Under the pieces are notes generated by a model. That model worked only from the letters and a program-made list of their open reading frames with translations, was not told the origin of the DNA and made no database searches. Positions 6,801-12,766 of a stretch of DNA of 12,766 nucleotides are shown in pieces. The stretch covers positions 1 to 12,766 of the forward strand of contig JAKAVX010000027.1 in NCBI GenBank assembly GCA_021827465.1, read 5' to 3'. This DNA comes from Deltaproteobacteria bacterium. Its GTDB lineage: Bacteria; Desulfobacterota_B; Binatia; Binatales; Binataceae. Every line of letters begins with the position of its first letter. The stretch's first letter is position 1. The translations under genes were made by a program, and so were the position numbers.

Positions 6801-8439
6801 CGCGGGCGCGTACCCTGTTGCCAGGCTAGACGATGGCAGCGCGCTCGCGTCATCGCCGGAAATCGACCGTGACAGCGCATCGCGCGAGATCGTGCGGCGC
6901 GCGCTTGCCACATCCGGGCCGGTCACGCTTTCGGAACTCGCACGCCGCGTGAGTCTTTCCGAATCGGAAACGGGGCGGGCGGTTTCGATGCTGGAGGCGG
7001 GGGGCGCGATCTTCCGCGGGCATTTCACTTCCTCAACGACCGAGCAGTGGTGCGACCGCTACGTGCTCGAGCGGGTGCATCGGATGACCCTTGCGCGCGT
7101 CCGCGCGGAAATCGAACCGTGCGAGGATCGCGAGTACGCCGATTTTCTTCTCCGATGGAATCATATTGGCGGCGCCGGGCTCGACGCCGATCCGCGCGCT
7201 GCGCTGCGATCCGTGCTGGAGCAGCTTTCGGGGCTCGCCTTCGCGCCGGATTTCTGGGAACGGGCGATTTTGCCGGCACGAATTCCCGGCTACCGCAGCG
7301 AGTATCTCGATCTCGTGTGCATGAGCGGCGAGTTCGCATGGGTTGCCTTTGCGCCCGAGGGCGAGATTGCCGACCTGCCGTCCCGGGTCGCGTTCGTCGC
7401 GCGCCGCAACCCGTTTCCGTTCGAGGCGCGCGGCGCCGAGGAACCGTCCGACGCGAAGGAGCTCGCGGTATGGCGCGCGATGCTCGCGGGCGGGGCGCAA
7501 TACCTGGACGAGGTCGGCGAGCGCGCCGGATTCTCCGAGCGCGACGCGCTGGCCGCGCTATGGAGGCTTGCCGCGCGCGGATGGGTCTCGAACGACAGCT
7601 TCGCGCCGCTTCGATTCTTCGCGGATGAACCGGTTGCGGCGCGGATGCTCGACGGGGCGGATGTGACGATCGGGCACGGCGCACGGCGAGACGCCGCGCT
7701 TAGGGCGCGGCTTAAGTCGAGCGTGAGCGGGCGATGGTCGGCGCTGGTTGCGCGAAAATCCGACGCTGACTCGCGAAAGCCCGAGGCCGCTCCGGACGAC
7801 CGCCCGCGCGAAGCGGCGATGCTGTTGCTCAGGCGCCACGGTATCCTCGCGCGCGAGATGCTCGCGGCGGAGACGATGGATTTTTCCTGGCCGGTGATCC
7901 AGTTCGCGCTCCGCCGTCTCGAATATGCCGGAACGATACGGCGCGGATGGTTCGTTCGCTCGCTCTCGGGAGAGCAGTACGCAATGCCCGAGGCGGTCGA
8001 GATGCTGCGCGCGGGGCGCGGCGGGGACGGCTCGGACAAACGCGCGGTGGCGCTTAGCGCGGCCGACCCGGCAAATCCCTATGGTGCGGCGCTTGCGGGA
8101 TGCGGCGTCGCGCGCGACGCCGCGAACGTGGTCGTGATACGCGCGGGGCGCGTGATGCTCGGGTTTGCGGCGCGTGCGATGCTTTCAGCAGGCGCGCTCG
8201 GCGAGGGCGAATTCGAAGACGCGGTCGGCGCCCTCGTCGCGATGCGCGGCAAGGTGGTTATCGAAACGATCGACGGACGGCCCGCGCTCGATTCCGAGCC
8301 GGTCACGCTGCTGGCCGCGATGGGATTCCATTCGGACGGCCGCGCGCTGGTCTACGACGGGCTGCCCGGGCCGATGCCGGCGAAGGCTCGCGCGCAATCG
8401 GCGCGGCGGGCTCGGGAGAGCGAAGCGAACCGACGCTGA
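3868..8439 (+). CDS. lhr: Lhr-type large ATP-dependent helicase (full length with C-terminal domain)
   Basis: A 1523-residue superfamily 2 helicase, close to the 1538 residues of E. coli Lhr. Motifs in order: Q-like entry FHPAVRAWF (8-16), Walker A APTGSGKT (49-56), YVSPLKALANDI motif Ia (84-95), TTPESL (147-152), DELH Walker B (174-177), SAT (213-215), LVFTLSRR (292-299), ATASLELGIDVG (346-357) and the arginine-finger motif QRTGRSGH (376-383). A winged helix and the Lhr-specific beta barrel follow (about 400-860, with FGIRFNRGLGLAIRKR at 672-687). The C-terminal half (about 880-1523) has repeated winged-helix-like segments, including LEYAGTIRRGWF followed by SLSGEQYAMPEA (1351-1375). Lhr translocates 3'-5' on single-stranded DNA and unwinds RNA:DNA hybrids; the C-terminal half of E. 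coli Lhr is reported to have uracil-DNA glycosylase activity. No partner nuclease gene is adjacent. The GTG start fits the N-terminus of relatives. Downstream it is convergent with the secreted-protein gene. Confidence 0.95.
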   Translation: MSGVLDGFHPAVRAWFLSRFDSPSRAQQLGWPVIGEAQSPPGHGVLLCAPTGSGKTLAAFMWAINRLVIEAESGSLGDEVSVLYVSPLKALANDIRLNLEEPLAGVREAAERLGIALAPIRAGLRTGDTPASERSAMLRRPPHILVTTPESLFILLTSPRFRSHLGSVRYVIVDELHAIAGNKRGAHLAVTLERLDRMLRLRGRPRPARIGLSATLNPVERLAEFLAGADPRRGGNRTPRPVKVVRADDEFRAMDLEVLAPGPDLGPLATHEHWEAMYDEAARLIGEHRTTLVFTLSRRWAERVALNLQKRLGADAVMAHHGSLARRERLAAEQRLKRGELKAIVATASLELGIDVGAVELVCQVDSPKSISAAIQRTGRSGHSLGATPKGRFFALTLDDLIECAACVRAIKAGRLDEVEIPAGCLDVAAQQIVAIAAEEEEIAEDDLLEILRGAYNFAALDAAALRKLLSEMAAETHERIRGAAPKIIHDPRGGRVRARRSARMAAITAGGTISENGNYDVVIESEGRRIGDVEEDFAQESSRGDIFALGSMPWQIQRISRGRLMVEPAPGMAPTLPFWQTEAAGRSPTLSGETTELRREIAARLERGAEAEAIVWLQSQCMMNERAARQAVDYVRRGIAALGAVPDRRTVVVERFFDGLGGTQIVIHAPFGIRFNRGLGLAIRKRLCQSFDFEIQASAIDDGCLLALNARHSFPLEALLPMLSSKSARRVLVQAMLNAPMFEVRFRHVATRALSVMRSECGRKVPAYIQRLRAQELLAALFPGQQACFENRPPEVEVPDHFILSETVRECLEESTDASAMEEFLNGVENGSIRVVAVDAVSPSVFAHRLLLAWDYSFLDGGERANRRSRTVQMNRGMAEDVFRSEDLAEMLSRDVIDSVVADVSGLAPGRRARNRDELHELILAHGSLGEDAIAGRVRGDSGALVDELVREGRALRIRLQAGADALVISSEDAELYAGAYPVARLDDGSALASSPEIDRDSASREIVRRALATSGPVTLSELARRVSLSESETGRAVSMLEAGGAIFRGHFTSSTTEQWCDRYVLERVHRMTLARVRAEIEPCEDREYADFLLRWNHIGGAGLDADPRAALRSVLEQLSGLAFAPDFWERAILPARIPGYRSEYLDLVCMSGEFAWVAFAPEGEIADLPSRVAFVARRNPFPFEARGAEEPSDAKELAVWRAMLAGGAQYLDEVGERAGFSERDALAALWRLAARGWVSNDSFAPLRFFADEPVAARMLDGADVTIGHGARRDAALRARLKSSVSGRWSALVARKSDADSRKPEAAPDDRPREAAMLLLRRHGILAREMLAAETMDFSWPVIQFALRRLEYAGTIRRGWFVRSLSGEQYAMPEAVEMLRAGRGGDGSDKRAVALSAADPANPYGAALAGCGVARDAANVVVIRAGRVMLGFAARAMLSAGALGEGEFEDAVGALVAMRGKVVIETIDGRPALDSEPVTLLAAMGFHSDGRALVYDGLPGPMPAKARAQSARRARESEANRR

Positions 8440-8454
8440 ACCGTTTCAACGGTT
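8439..8454. terminator. Short hairpin between convergent genes
   Basis: AACCGT (8439-8444) and ACGGTT (8449-8454) form a perfect 6-base stem with a TTCA loop, starting on the last base of the lhr stop codon. Only 44 bases separate the two convergent stop codons. A second small repeat GTTG-T-CAAC (8452-8460) overlaps it. There is no T run on either strand, so efficient intrinsic termination is doubtful. It may mark a weak bidirectional or Rho-assisted end. Confidence 0.3.
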
Positions 8455-8483
8455 GTCAACGCCGATTCGCGGATCGTTTCATC

Positions 8484-10142
8484 TCAGGGCGCGGTTGCGC
8501 TGCTGATCCACGTGCCCCACGCCGAACACTGCCCCGAGGAACACGGCTCGGTGGTTGCGTATTCGGAGCCGAGCCAGAAGGTCGTATCGTCGCTCGGATC
8601 GACGCTCGCTCCCGAGTAATCGCCCCATCGGTTGGCCTGCGTGTACGCCGCGGTTCCTGCATTAACCAGCACGGGTGCGCCCGGCGCACCGCCGACCTGC
8701 TGCGTCAATTCGGCCGAGGACGGGCACAAAGAACTCGACGACTCGGTGAACGACGCTCCCATGTTGCCGTACTTGTCGACACGCACCGCGGGATAATACA
8801 GATAATCGCCCGCCACGCCGACGTCGAAATTCTGCGCGATACTCGGAGTGGTTCCGGACGATGCGGAAATCTCGATAAATCGCAGGCACGAGCGCGCGCC
8901 GGTGTCGCCCTGCGGCGTGCACGCGTCGTTCCCCGAAACCCATAGCGAGCCGTTTCGATAGACGGCGTCGAGCAGCGCGTTGTCGTTGGTGACGACCGTT
9001 GTGCTGCTGTTGCATTGCGCGGCGTTGGGCGGTGTCGAGAGAGTCGAAGGCGTCGCGGGCCCGGTATATTTTGCGCCGGAAAAGGGCAGCGAAGTTTCCG
9101 TTGCGCTGCTGCCGCCGCCGACTCCCGGAACTCCCGTTACCGTCCACACCTCGACGCTGGTTGCCGAGGCATAGTTCACAGCCGCCATGTACATCGTGTC
9201 GCTGGACGTGTTCGCGGTCAGATCGATCGCGGGCTCGATTGCGAAATCGCCTTGCGGCGGCGCGTAGGTGTCGACGCTGACCGTTTGGTTGTTGACGAGG
9301 TTGCTCTTGTTCAGGACCACGAACTCGGTGCCGAGGAACTTGTTGCCCGAGAAAATGTCGCCGCTCAGCACGACCTTGTTGTAGTTGACGCCGATCTTCG
9401 GAAAATCGGGAAAGCCCGAACTGGTCGTGAAGGTGTACAGATAGAACGTGCCGTTCGGATCGCTGGTGGCCGAGACCGCCAGGTTCCATCCGCCGGGCGT
9501 TCTGCCCTTGTTCACCGTGGTCGTCAGTATAAACCATCGACCCGACGACGGGTCGAAAAGCACCCGCGGGTCGGTGAGTTCGGTCGAGGTGGACAGTTTG
9601 AAGAAGTTGAACAGGCTGAAGGTCGAAACCGTATTCCCGCTCTTGTCGGCGATCCTTCCGGCCAAGTTGACGGCCTCGAAGATATAAGTGGGGCCGGCCG
9701 CAAGCGTCGTGTCCGGCGGAACCCATCCGCCGCTGTCCGAGTACTGCAGCCCCGAGAAACCTGCGCCACTGACAGGCGTCGGAGTTGGAGTGGGCGAGGG
9801 AGTGGGTGTCGGGGTCGGCGTAGGGCTTGGCGTCGGCTTACCATGGTGGCCGCGACCGCCGCCGCCTTTGTTTGACTTGGATGCGCCATCCGGCAGGAAC
9901 GCCGCCTTCTGCGCCGCGAGCACGTCCACGTTGGGGAACTTGCGCGGCAAGATTATCGGCGTGGCTCCCGCCTTGTTGACGCTCGGCAGCCCAGCCACGT
10001 TGACGCTTCCATTGGGCTGGACGGTCGTGCTCTTCGACGGGGCCGCCGCCCGAGCACCGGGCGCTGGGAGAACCGCTGTCGCCACGCATGCCAAAAGACC
10101 CAACGAAAGTCTGGGAATCGCTCGCCAAATCCAACGCTTCAC
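8484..10142 (-). CDS. Secreted protein with Pro-Thr linker and predicted beta-rich extracellular domain
   Basis: 552 residues from the GTG at 10142, chosen over the ATG at 10232 for two reasons. GGAG (10151-10154) lies 8 bases upstream of the GTG, and a strong promoter at 10190-10217 lies between the two starts, so the longer form could not be translated from it. The N-terminus is a signal peptide: positively charged MKRWIWRAIPRL, a hydrophobic core, and a probable signal peptidase I site at ARA|A near residue 32. The LLAC in the core is a poor lipobox. Then come about 70 linker residues, a Pro-Thr/Ser repeat (103-123), and a large domain with WVPPDTTLAAGP, LTDPRVLFDPSSGRWF, FPKIGVNYNKVVLSGD and, near the end, NRWGDYSGASVDPSDDTTFW and WGTW. 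Such repeated strand patterns are seen in beta-propeller-like extracellular proteins. Six cysteines lie in the exported part. I cannot assign an activity. There is no LPXTG motif or C-terminal membrane anchor. Confidence 0.85.
   Translation of the reverse strand: MKRWIWRAIPRLSLGLLACVATAVLPAPGARAAAPSKSTTVQPNGSVNVAGLPSVNKAGATPIILPRKFPNVDVLAAQKAAFLPDGASKSNKGGGGRGHHGKPTPSPTPTPTPTPSPTPTPTPVSGAGFSGLQYSDSGGWVPPDTTLAAGPTYIFEAVNLAGRIADKSGNTVSTFSLFNFFKLSTSTELTDPRVLFDPSSGRWFILTTTVNKGRTPGGWNLAVSATSDPNGTFYLYTFTTSSGFPDFPKIGVNYNKVVLSGDIFSGNKFLGTEFVVLNKSNLVNNQTVSVDTYAPPQGDFAIEPAIDLTANTSSDTMYMAAVNYASATSVEVWTVTGVPGVGGGSSATETSLPFSGAKYTGPATPSTLSTPPNAAQCNSSTTVVTNDNALLDAVYRNGSLWVSGNDACTPQGDTGARSCLRFIEISASSGTTPSIAQNFDVGVAGDYLYYPAVRVDKYGNMGASFTESSSSLCPSSAELTQQVGGAPGAPVLVNAGTAAYTQANRWGDYSGASVDPSDDTTFWLGSEYATTEPCSSGQCSAWGTWISSATAP
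9774..9836 (-). repeat. Coding low-complexity Pro-Thr/Pro-Ser repeat
   Basis: Twenty-one codons alternate proline with threonine or serine (residues 103-123 of the secreted protein). Codons for both residues vary (CCG, CCC, CCA, CCT; ACG, ACC, ACA, ACT), so it is not a recent exact tandem duplication. Such stretches are extended flexible linkers in exported multidomain proteins. The same DNA gives a Gly-Val repeat on the opposite strand, which is not a gene. Confidence 0.85.
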
Positions 10143-10189
10143 TTCAGACACTCCAACCTTCAGCCGTGATACTCGCAAGGCAGACACAG

Positions 10190-10217
10190 ATTCTAGGACT
10201 GAGCGTTGATGAGTCAA
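10190..10217 (-). promoter_or_regulatory. Strong sigma70-type promoter of the secreted-protein gene
   Basis: On the minus strand TTGACT (10212-10217, five of six to TTGACA) and TAGAAT (10190-10195, five of six to TATAAT) are separated by 16 bases. Predicted transcription start is near 10183, giving a leader of about 40 bases that contains the GGAG ribosome binding site before the GTG at 10142. This is the best promoter match I find in the window, and it decides the start of the downstream gene. Confidence 0.62.
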
Positions 10218-10242
10218 GGAAAACAGGTGCAATAAGATGTCT

Positions 10243-10498
10243 CAATGGGCTCTATGGCGTTCTCTGGTGTGAAAAGGCGTGAGCTTTTCCCGATCCGGAG
10301 GGTCGACAGCCCCGCGTCGCTTGGCACAAGGCTCGTTCCCAGGTCGGGACGACACGTCCCTTGTATCTCATCCGCGATTTTCGCTTCGAGGAGCGTGCCT
10401 CGCGCGGTTTGATCGGCTCAAAGGCCGCGCTATTCTCTGAGACGCAAACGGTTTCCTGAGTCCGTCCGGCGCCGCTTACGGTCCGGACAATTTTTTTT
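10243..10498 (+). ncRNA. Possible structured leader or small RNA upstream of acnA
   Basis: This gene-free stretch contains, on the plus strand, a series of inverted repeats ending in an intrinsic terminator. GAAAAG/CTTTTC (10271-10276 with 10284-10289); GGGACG/CGTCCC with an ACA loop (10346-10351 with 10355-10360); CGAGG/CCTCG (10387-10391 with 10398-10402); and GCGCGG-TTTGA pairing with TCAAA-(GG)-CCGCGC (10402-10412 with 10418-10430). The last is an 11-base-pair stem with a two-base bulge. Next comes the terminator at 10464-10498. The 5' limit is a guess: AATAAG (10231-10236) preceded by TG could be an extended -10 box, and TTGATC (10409-10414) with TATTCT (10431-10436) is an alternative, later promoter. 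I do not recognise a known riboswitch, 6S, SRP, RNase P or tmRNA core. Short hairpins are common by chance in GC-rich DNA, so the terminator and the 11-pair stem carry most of the weight. Confidence 0.4.
10464..10498 (+). terminator. Intrinsic terminator 30 bases before acnA
   Basis: GTCCGG (10464-10469) pairs perfectly with CCGGAC (10483-10488). Inside, CCG (10472-10474) pairs with CGG (10479-10481) around a CTTA tetraloop, with a small CG/T internal loop between the stems. Two A and then eight consecutive T (10491-10498) follow. The stem, loop and T tract are all in the order expected for termination of plus-strand transcription. The T run ends 30 bases before the acnA ATG. No plus-strand gene upstream would need this terminator, since the neighbour is divergent. 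Confidence 0.72.
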
Positions 10499-10528
10499 GC
10501 CACTATCCGGGGGAAAGCGGTCTGACTG

Positions 10529-12766
10529 ATGGCAACGAACAGCTTTGGTGCGCGCGCAAGTCTAAACGTAGACGGCAAAACCTATTCGATTCACCGGCTC
10601 GAAGCGCTCGAGAAGCGCGGATTCGCGCTCTCGCGGCTGCCCTTCTCGATAAAGGTGATGATCGAGAACCTGCTCAGGCGTGAGGACGGCGAGGCCGTCA
10701 CGGCCGAGCAGATCGAGACGCTGGCGCGATGGAACGGCAAGGGCGGCGAGCGCGAGATCTCGTTCATGCCCGCGCGGGTTTTGCTGCAGGACTTCACCGG
10801 GGTCCCGGTGGTCGCGGATTTGGCCGCGATGCGCGACGCGATAAAGCGCCTGGGCGGCGACCCGGCGCGGATAAATCCGCTCCAGCCGGCCGACCTGGTT
10901 ATCGACCATTCGGTGCAGGTCGACGTTTCCGGCACCGCTCAAGCGTTTGCGACCAACGCCCAGCTTGAATTCGAGCGCAACCGCGAGCGCTACCTGTTCC
11001 TTAGATGGGGCCAGGGCGCATTCCGCGATTTTCGCGTGGTCCCGCCCGATACCGGGATCGTGCATCAGGTGAACCTCGAATACCTCGCGCACGTGGTCTT
11101 CGTTTCGCGCGCCGGCGAGGCCTATCCCGACACCCTGGTCGGCACCGATTCGCATACCACGATGATAAACGGCCTGGGCGTCGTCGGGTGGGGCGTCGGC
11201 GGTATCGAGGCGGAGGCCGCGATGCTCGGGCGCTCGATGCCGATGCTGATTCCAGAGGTGGTCGGAGTGAGGCTCAGCGGAAAGCTTCGTCCGGGCGCGA
11301 CCGCGACCGATCTGGTGCTGACCGTCACCCAGCTTCTTCGGAAAAAGGGCGTGGTGGGCAAATTCGTCGAGTACTGCGGCCCGGGTCTCTCATCGCTCGC
11401 GGTCGCCGACCGCGCGACGCTTGCCAACATGTCGCCCGAGTACGGCGCGACGCTCGGGTTCTTCCCGATCGACGGCCAGACTCTCGATTACCTGCGGCTT
11501 AGCGGACGTTCGGAAGAGCATCTCAGGCTTATCGAGGCTTACGCGAAAGAGCAGGGCCTGTTCCGGATCGACGGTGCGCCCGATCCGATCTTCTCCGACC
11601 TGCTCGAACTCGATCTCGCAAGCGTCGAGCCGAGCCTCGCCGGACCGCGCCGTCCGCAGGACCGTATCAGCCTTGCCAGCGCGAAGAGCGAGTTCCGCCG
11701 CGAGCTTGTCAAGGAAGTCAAAAACCACGGCGTTGCCGATCCGAAAGTGATCGAGCGTTTCGTCGCCGAAGGCGCGCCGAATCGCGCGGCTTCGCACGAA
11801 CCGCTCAAGGATTCCGATATCGGCGAGCTGGGCCGCAAGGTCGAGGCGCAGTCCGCGGAAGGCAAATTCACACTCACGCACGGCTCGTTGGTGATCGCGG
11901 CGATAACCAGTTGCACCAACACTTCGAATCCCTCCGTGATGATCGGCGCGGGACTGCTCGCGAAAAAAGCGGTCGAGCGCGGACTCACGGCCAAGCCGTG
12001 GGTGAAGACGAGCCTCGCGCCCGGCTCGAAGGTCGTCAGCGATTATCTGAAGCGCGCGGGACTCATCGAGCCGCTCGAAAAGCTCCGCTTCCACGTGGTG
12101 GGATACGGATGCACCACCTGTATCGGCAACAGCGGGCCGGTCGCCGAAGGAATCGCCGCGGCGATAAAGCAGGGCAACCTGGTCGCGGGCGCGATCCTGA
12201 GCGGGAACCGCAACTTCGAGGGCCGGATCAATCCCGTGGTGCGCTTCAACTATCTCGCCTCACCGCCGCTGGTGGTCGCCTACGCGATAGCCGGCACGAT
12301 CGATTTCGATCCCGAGAACGAGCCGCTCGGAACCGGCAAGGATGGCAAGCCTGTCTATCTGCGCGATATCTGGCCGAGCGCCGAAGAGGTCGGCGCGACG
12401 GTTGCGAAATCGATCGACTCAGCGATGTTCCGTCACGAGTACGGGCAGGTCTTCGAGGGCGACGAGCGATGGCAGGGGCTGAAAGCGCCCAAGGGCAATC
12501 TGTTCGCATGGGAGCGCGACTCCGAGTACGTCAAGGAGCCGCCGTTCTTCGAGGGCGTCGGACCGAAGCCCGGGCCGCTTTCCGATATCAGCGGCGCGCG
12601 GGCGCTCGCGGTGCTGGGCGACAGCGTGACCACCGATCACATCTCGCCGGCGGGCTCGATCGCCGCCGACGGTCCGGCCGGAAAATATCTCGTCGCGCAC
12701 GGCGTCCAGCCCAAGGACTTCAACTCTTACGGTGCGCGCCGCGGGAATCATGAAGTAATGATGCGC
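10529..12766 (+). CDS. acnA: Aconitate hydratase, AcnA/IRP1 type (C-terminus off the right edge)
   Basis: 746 codons are present with no stop before the edge; AcnA is about 890-910 residues, so roughly 150 residues of the C-terminal swivelling domain are missing. It interconverts citrate and isocitrate in the cytosol using a [4Fe-4S] cluster. Visible signatures are [52 protein letters not shown] (D207-S208-H209), the cluster cysteines C462 (SCTNTSNP), C528 and C531 ([12 protein letters not shown]), [26 protein letters not shown] and, at the very end, [15 protein letters not shown]. Small departures from common forms are INP for IHP and YGARRGN for YGSRRGN. The ATG at 10529 fits the N-terminus of the family, but no close Shine-Dalgarno is present: the G-rich GGGGGAAAG (about 10509-10517) is some 12-15 bases away. 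An intrinsic terminator lies just upstream, so expression may be controlled by read-through. Confidence 0.96.
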   Translation, partial: MATNSFGARASLNVDGKTYSIHRLEALEKRGFALSRLPFSIKVMIENLLRREDGEAVTAEQIETLARWNGKGGEREISFMPARVLLQDFTGVPVVADLAAMRDAIKRLGGDPARINPLQPADLVIDHSVQVDVSGTAQAFATNAQLEFERNRERYLFLRWGQGAFRDFRVVPPDTGIVHQVNLEYLAHVVFVSRAGEAYPDTLVGTDSHTTMINGLGVVGWGVGGIEAEAAMLGRSMPMLIPEVVGVRLSGKLRPGATATDLVLTVTQLLRKKGVVGKFVEYCGPGLSSLAVADRATLANMSPEYGATLGFFPIDGQTLDYLRLSGRSEEHLRLIEAYAKEQGLFRIDGAPDPIFSDLLELDLASVEPSLAGPRRPQDRISLASAKSEFRRELVKEVKNHGVADPKVIERFVAEGAPNRAASHEPLKDSDIGELGRKVEAQSAEGKFTLTHGSLVIAAITSCTNTSNPSVMIGAGLLAKKAVERGLTAKPWVKTSLAPGSKVVSDYLKRAGLIEPLEKLRFHVVGYGCTTCIGNSGPVAEGIAAAIKQGNLVAGAILSGNRNFEGRINPVVRFNYLASPPLVVAYAIAGTIDFDPENEPLGTGKDGKPVYLRDIWPSAEEVGATVAKSIDSAMFRHEYGQVFEGDERWQGLKAPKGNLFAWERDSEYVKEPPFFEGVGPKPGPLSDISGARALAVLGDSVTTDHISPAGSIAADGPAGKYLVAHGVQPKDFNSYGARRGNHEVMMR

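Noticed and set aside
8662..9726. 354-codon minus-strand frame overlapping the secreted protein
   Set aside because: It is an alternate frame of the same strand, rich in Arg and Gln. The main frame has the signal peptide, linker and conserved motifs.
9688..10209. Plus-strand frame with a Gly-Val repeat, resembling an elastin-like protein
   Set aside because: The repeat is the complement of the Pro-Thr linker codons of the secreted protein, with no start context or family support.
10190..10217. Engineered promoter: GCTCAGTCCTAG is shared with a widely used synthetic promoter series
   Set aside because: The shared 12 bases are in the spacer and the edge of the -10 box, while the rest differs. 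No other vector or cloning sequence is present, so chance convergence is the simpler explanation.
10387..10430. SAH riboswitch (starts CGAGGAGCG like that class)
   Set aside because: Only the first nine bases resemble the class. The CGAGG arm is closed at once by CCTCG and the conserved downstream pseudoknot core is absent; acnA is also not a typical SAH-regulated gene.
10252..10578. 108-codon minus-strand frame in the gap and over the acnA start
   Set aside because: Basic, unpatterned product without a ribosome binding site. It overlaps the conserved acnA N-terminus and the terminator.

Overview
The window is GC-rich throughout, and codon third positions are mostly G or C. The genes suggest a Gram-negative, free-living bacterium with a TCA cycle. 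An exported DUF1329 (LolA/LolB-like fold) protein implies an outer membrane, and a full-length Lhr helicase, a glycine oxidase and an AcnA-type aconitase complete the set. An uncultured soil lineage of the Binatota/Desulfobacterota/Methylomirabilota kind would fit, but that placement is inference: no rRNA or marker phylogeny is available here. I see no transposase, integrase, CRISPR array, tRNA or rRNA. Most of the window reads as chromosomal housekeeping DNA.

Layout from left to right. Bases 1-547 (minus) hold the N-terminal 182 residues of a DUF1329 exported protein that runs off the left edge. About 350 bases of gene-free DNA follow. Bases 899-2059 (minus) encode a PLP enzyme of the cystathionine gamma-synthase/lyase family. 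It is divergent from a plus-strand pair: a ThiO-like glycine oxidase (2236-3384) and, 9 bases later, a short receiver-like protein (3394-3744). A 123-base gap with an inverted repeat and a good promoter candidate leads to a 1523-residue Lhr-type helicase (3868-8439). This is convergent with a secreted protein carrying a Pro-Thr linker (8484-10142, minus). Its divergent neighbour is acnA (10529 to the right edge, plus), which is cut after 746 residues.

The genes do not form one pathway. The only operon-like pair is glycine oxidase plus receiver-like protein, joined by a ribosome binding site that overlaps the oxidase stop codon. Lhr acts in nucleic-acid repair or processing, aconitase in the TCA cycle, the PLP enzyme in sulfur amino acid metabolism, and the two minus-strand end genes at the cell envelope or outside it.

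The least ordinary element is the 386-base gap between the secreted-protein gene and acnA. It carries a strong minus-strand promoter that fixes the start of the secreted protein. It also has a series of hairpins ending in a textbook intrinsic terminator (GC stem plus eight T) only 30 bases before the acnA ATG and pointing at acnA. With no plus-strand gene upstream, this looks like an attenuated or riboswitch-like acnA leader, or an independent small RNA gene.
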